Below are positions 14,832 through 15,903 of a stretch of 15,903 bases of DNA, piece by piece. Made by a program: the position numbers and the translations under genes. The first letter of the stretch is position 1; the number at the start of each line of letters is the position of its first letter. The stretch is taken from positions 2,049 through 17,951 of the forward strand of contig JAMWZF010000020.1 of the NCBI GenBank assembly GCA_024304875.1, in the 5' to 3' direction. The notes below the pieces were generated by a model that saw only the letters and a program-made list of their open reading frames with translations, had not been told where the DNA came from and did not search any database. The DNA is from Paracoccaceae bacterium (lineage in GTDB: Bacteria > Pseudomonadota > Alphaproteobacteria > Rhodobacterales > Rhodobacteraceae).

Positions 14832-15764
14832 ATGTGGGACATCTTCCTCCAGACGCTGCCGTTCTTCGCCCTGATCGGCCTCGGCTACGGAGCCGGGCGG
14901 ACCGGGTTCTTCACGCCCGAGGCGACGGCCTACCTGACCAAGTTCGTCTTCTACTTCGCCCTCTCGGCGATGCTCTTCAGCTTCTCCTCGAACCTCGCGC
15001 TGGCGGACCTCTTCGACGGGGCCTTCGTCGCCGCCTACCTCTTCGCCACGCTCTTCGTGTACCTGATCGCCACCGCGGTCGCCCTCCTCCGGAGGATCGA
15101 CGCGGCCGAGGCGGCGGTGGAGGCGCAGTGCGCGGTGATCGGCAACGTCGGCTTCCTCGGCATCCCCATGCTGACGCTCCTCCTCGGACCGGAGGCGGTC
15201 GGGCCGAACCTCATGGTCCTCGCCGTCGACCTCCTCGTCTTCGGCACGCTGATCGTCGTCATCATCACCGGCAGCCGGGACGGGCGGATGTCCGTCGCGG
15301 TCCTGGGCACGGTCGGCAAGGGGATCGTCACGAACCCGATGCTGGTGTCGATCTTCCTCGGCCTCCTCGTGTCGACCTTCGAAGTGCCAATTCCCGGCCC
15401 GGTAAACGAATTCATGGGTCTCCTCGGCGCCGCCGCGACGCCCGGCGCGCTCTTCGCCATTGGCGCCTCGCTGGCGACGAAAAGCGCCGAGCGGCTGGCC
15501 GTCGCCGGCTGGATCAGCTTCGCCAAGCTGGTGCTGCATCCCGCCGCGGTCGCCTTCGCGGCCCTCGTGATGTTCCCGGTCGAACCCTACGCCGCCGGGG
15601 TGATGATCGCCGCCGCCGCCCTGCCGGTGGCGGGCAACGTCTACATCCTCGCGCAGCACTACGGGGTGGCCCCGCAGCGGGTCTCGGCCTCGATCCTGAT
15701 CTCGACCCTGATCTCGGTGTTCACCGTCTCGGGCGTGATCGCCCTTGTCGCCGGGGCGGGCTGA
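14832..15764 (+). CDS. AEC family transporter (auxin efflux carrier-like permease)
   Basis: 310 residues with about ten membrane segments in two halves, the size and layout of bacterial AEC permeases of the inner membrane. Seen: IGLGYGAGRTGFF at the N-terminus, GNVGFLGIPM in the discontinuous helix of the first half (about 100-109), and the matching ALPVAGNVYILAQHYG in the second half. Known members carry malonate, malate or other organic acids; the substrate here is not readable. The ATG at 14832 starts just before the first helix. Neither it nor the in-frame GTG at 14814 has a good Shine-Dalgarno sequence, which is odd. It is followed at 15 bp by another gene. Confidence 0.88.
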   Translation: MWDIFLQTLPFFALIGLGYGAGRTGFFTPEATAYLTKFVFYFALSAMLFSFSSNLALADLFDGAFVAAYLFATLFVYLIATAVALLRRIDAAEAAVEAQCAVIGNVGFLGIPMLTLLLGPEAVGPNLMVLAVDLLVFGTLIVVIITGSRDGRMSVAVLGTVGKGIVTNPMLVSIFLGLLVSTFEVPIPGPVNEFMGLLGAAATPGALFAIGASLATKSAERLAVAGWISFAKLVLHPAAVAFAALVMFPVEPYAAGVMIAAAALPVAGNVYILAQHYGVAPQRVSASILISTLISVFTVSGVIALVAGAG

Positions 15765-15779
15765 GGGCTAGGTGGGTCC

Positions 15780-15903
15780 ATGCCCGGTGACCAGAGCCCC
15801 CCGACCTACGAGCCCCTCCCCCTGCCCGACCGGCGGGAGGTGACGGACGATCAGATGCTGGAGGCCGCGCGGGCCTTCCATCAGCGCGGCCTGCCCTTCA
15901 AGA
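15780..15903 (+). CDS. Start of an unidentified protein (5' part only)
   Basis: ATG at 15780 with AGGTGGG nearby upstream; open to the window end, 41 codons. It begins MPGDQSPPTYEPLPLPDRRE and continues TDDQMLEAARAFHQRGLPFK. The Tyr-x-Pro-Leu and the acidic-Met-Leu-x-x-A-R-A-F pattern reminds me of the N-terminus of some nitroreductases, but the diagnostic Arg-rich FMN motif would come after the cut, so this is only a guess. The 15-bp gap suggests co-transcription with the AEC permease. Confidence 0.5.
   Translation, partial: MPGDQSPPTYEPLPLPDRREVTDDQMLEAARAFHQRGLPFK

Overview
This 15.9 kb window is GC-rich and gene-dense. It looks like chromosomal DNA of an alphaproteobacterium, most likely of the Rhodobacterales (Rhodobacter/Roseobacter group). 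The reasons are the strong third-position GC bias, a DUF2794 protein, a class III alcohol dehydrogenase, an Irr-type iron box in front of a ferritin-VIT1 fusion gene (mbfA), and AAATAC-cored intergenic hairpins of a kind I associate with this order. I see no insertion sequence, phage gene, CRISPR array, tRNA or rRNA. The assignment rests on sequence reading alone.

Layout. Bases 1-4582 are all on the + strand: the 3' end of a malonyl-CoA synthetase gene, a 307-bp gap with a 66-bp palindrome, an MFS transporter, an FSP1/NDH-2-like flavoprotein, aspartate-semialdehyde dehydrogenase (asd), and a small ribbon-helix-helix protein whose ribosome-binding site can pair with an upstream anti-SD sequence. 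A beta-carbonic anhydrase (- strand) then diverges from a small protein resembling a histidine-phosphotransfer domain without its histidine. Next is a translationally coupled pair, an M17 leucyl aminopeptidase and an NlpC/P60 peptidase, whose stop codon shares a CTAG with the convergent DUF2794 gene. Two tandem I78-type inhibitor lipoproteins follow on the - strand, then glutathione-dependent formaldehyde dehydrogenase (+), overlapped at its 3' end by a convergent two-TM membrane protein (DUF3137-like), then a NYN-LOTUS putative RNase (+).

The most interesting region is 12.35-13.51 kb. A TetR regulator (-) lies next to a 65-residue secreted protein of unknown function (-). Near-identical palindromes of the form AACCG-NN-CGGTT sit once in the tetR promoter and three times on the small gene's promoter, one exactly between a consensus -35 and the -10. 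The same intergenic region drives mbfA in the other direction through a perfect 15-bp Irr-type palindrome. This looks like a compact TetR/small-exoprotein module back to back with an iron-export gene.

The window ends with a 346-bp gap rich in palindromes, an AEC-family permease and the first 41 codons of another gene. Most genes look like independent housekeeping or stress units. Likely functional links are the M17/NlpC pair (peptide and murein-peptide turnover), the two I78 inhibitors, and the TetR/exoprotein/mbfA regulatory cluster.
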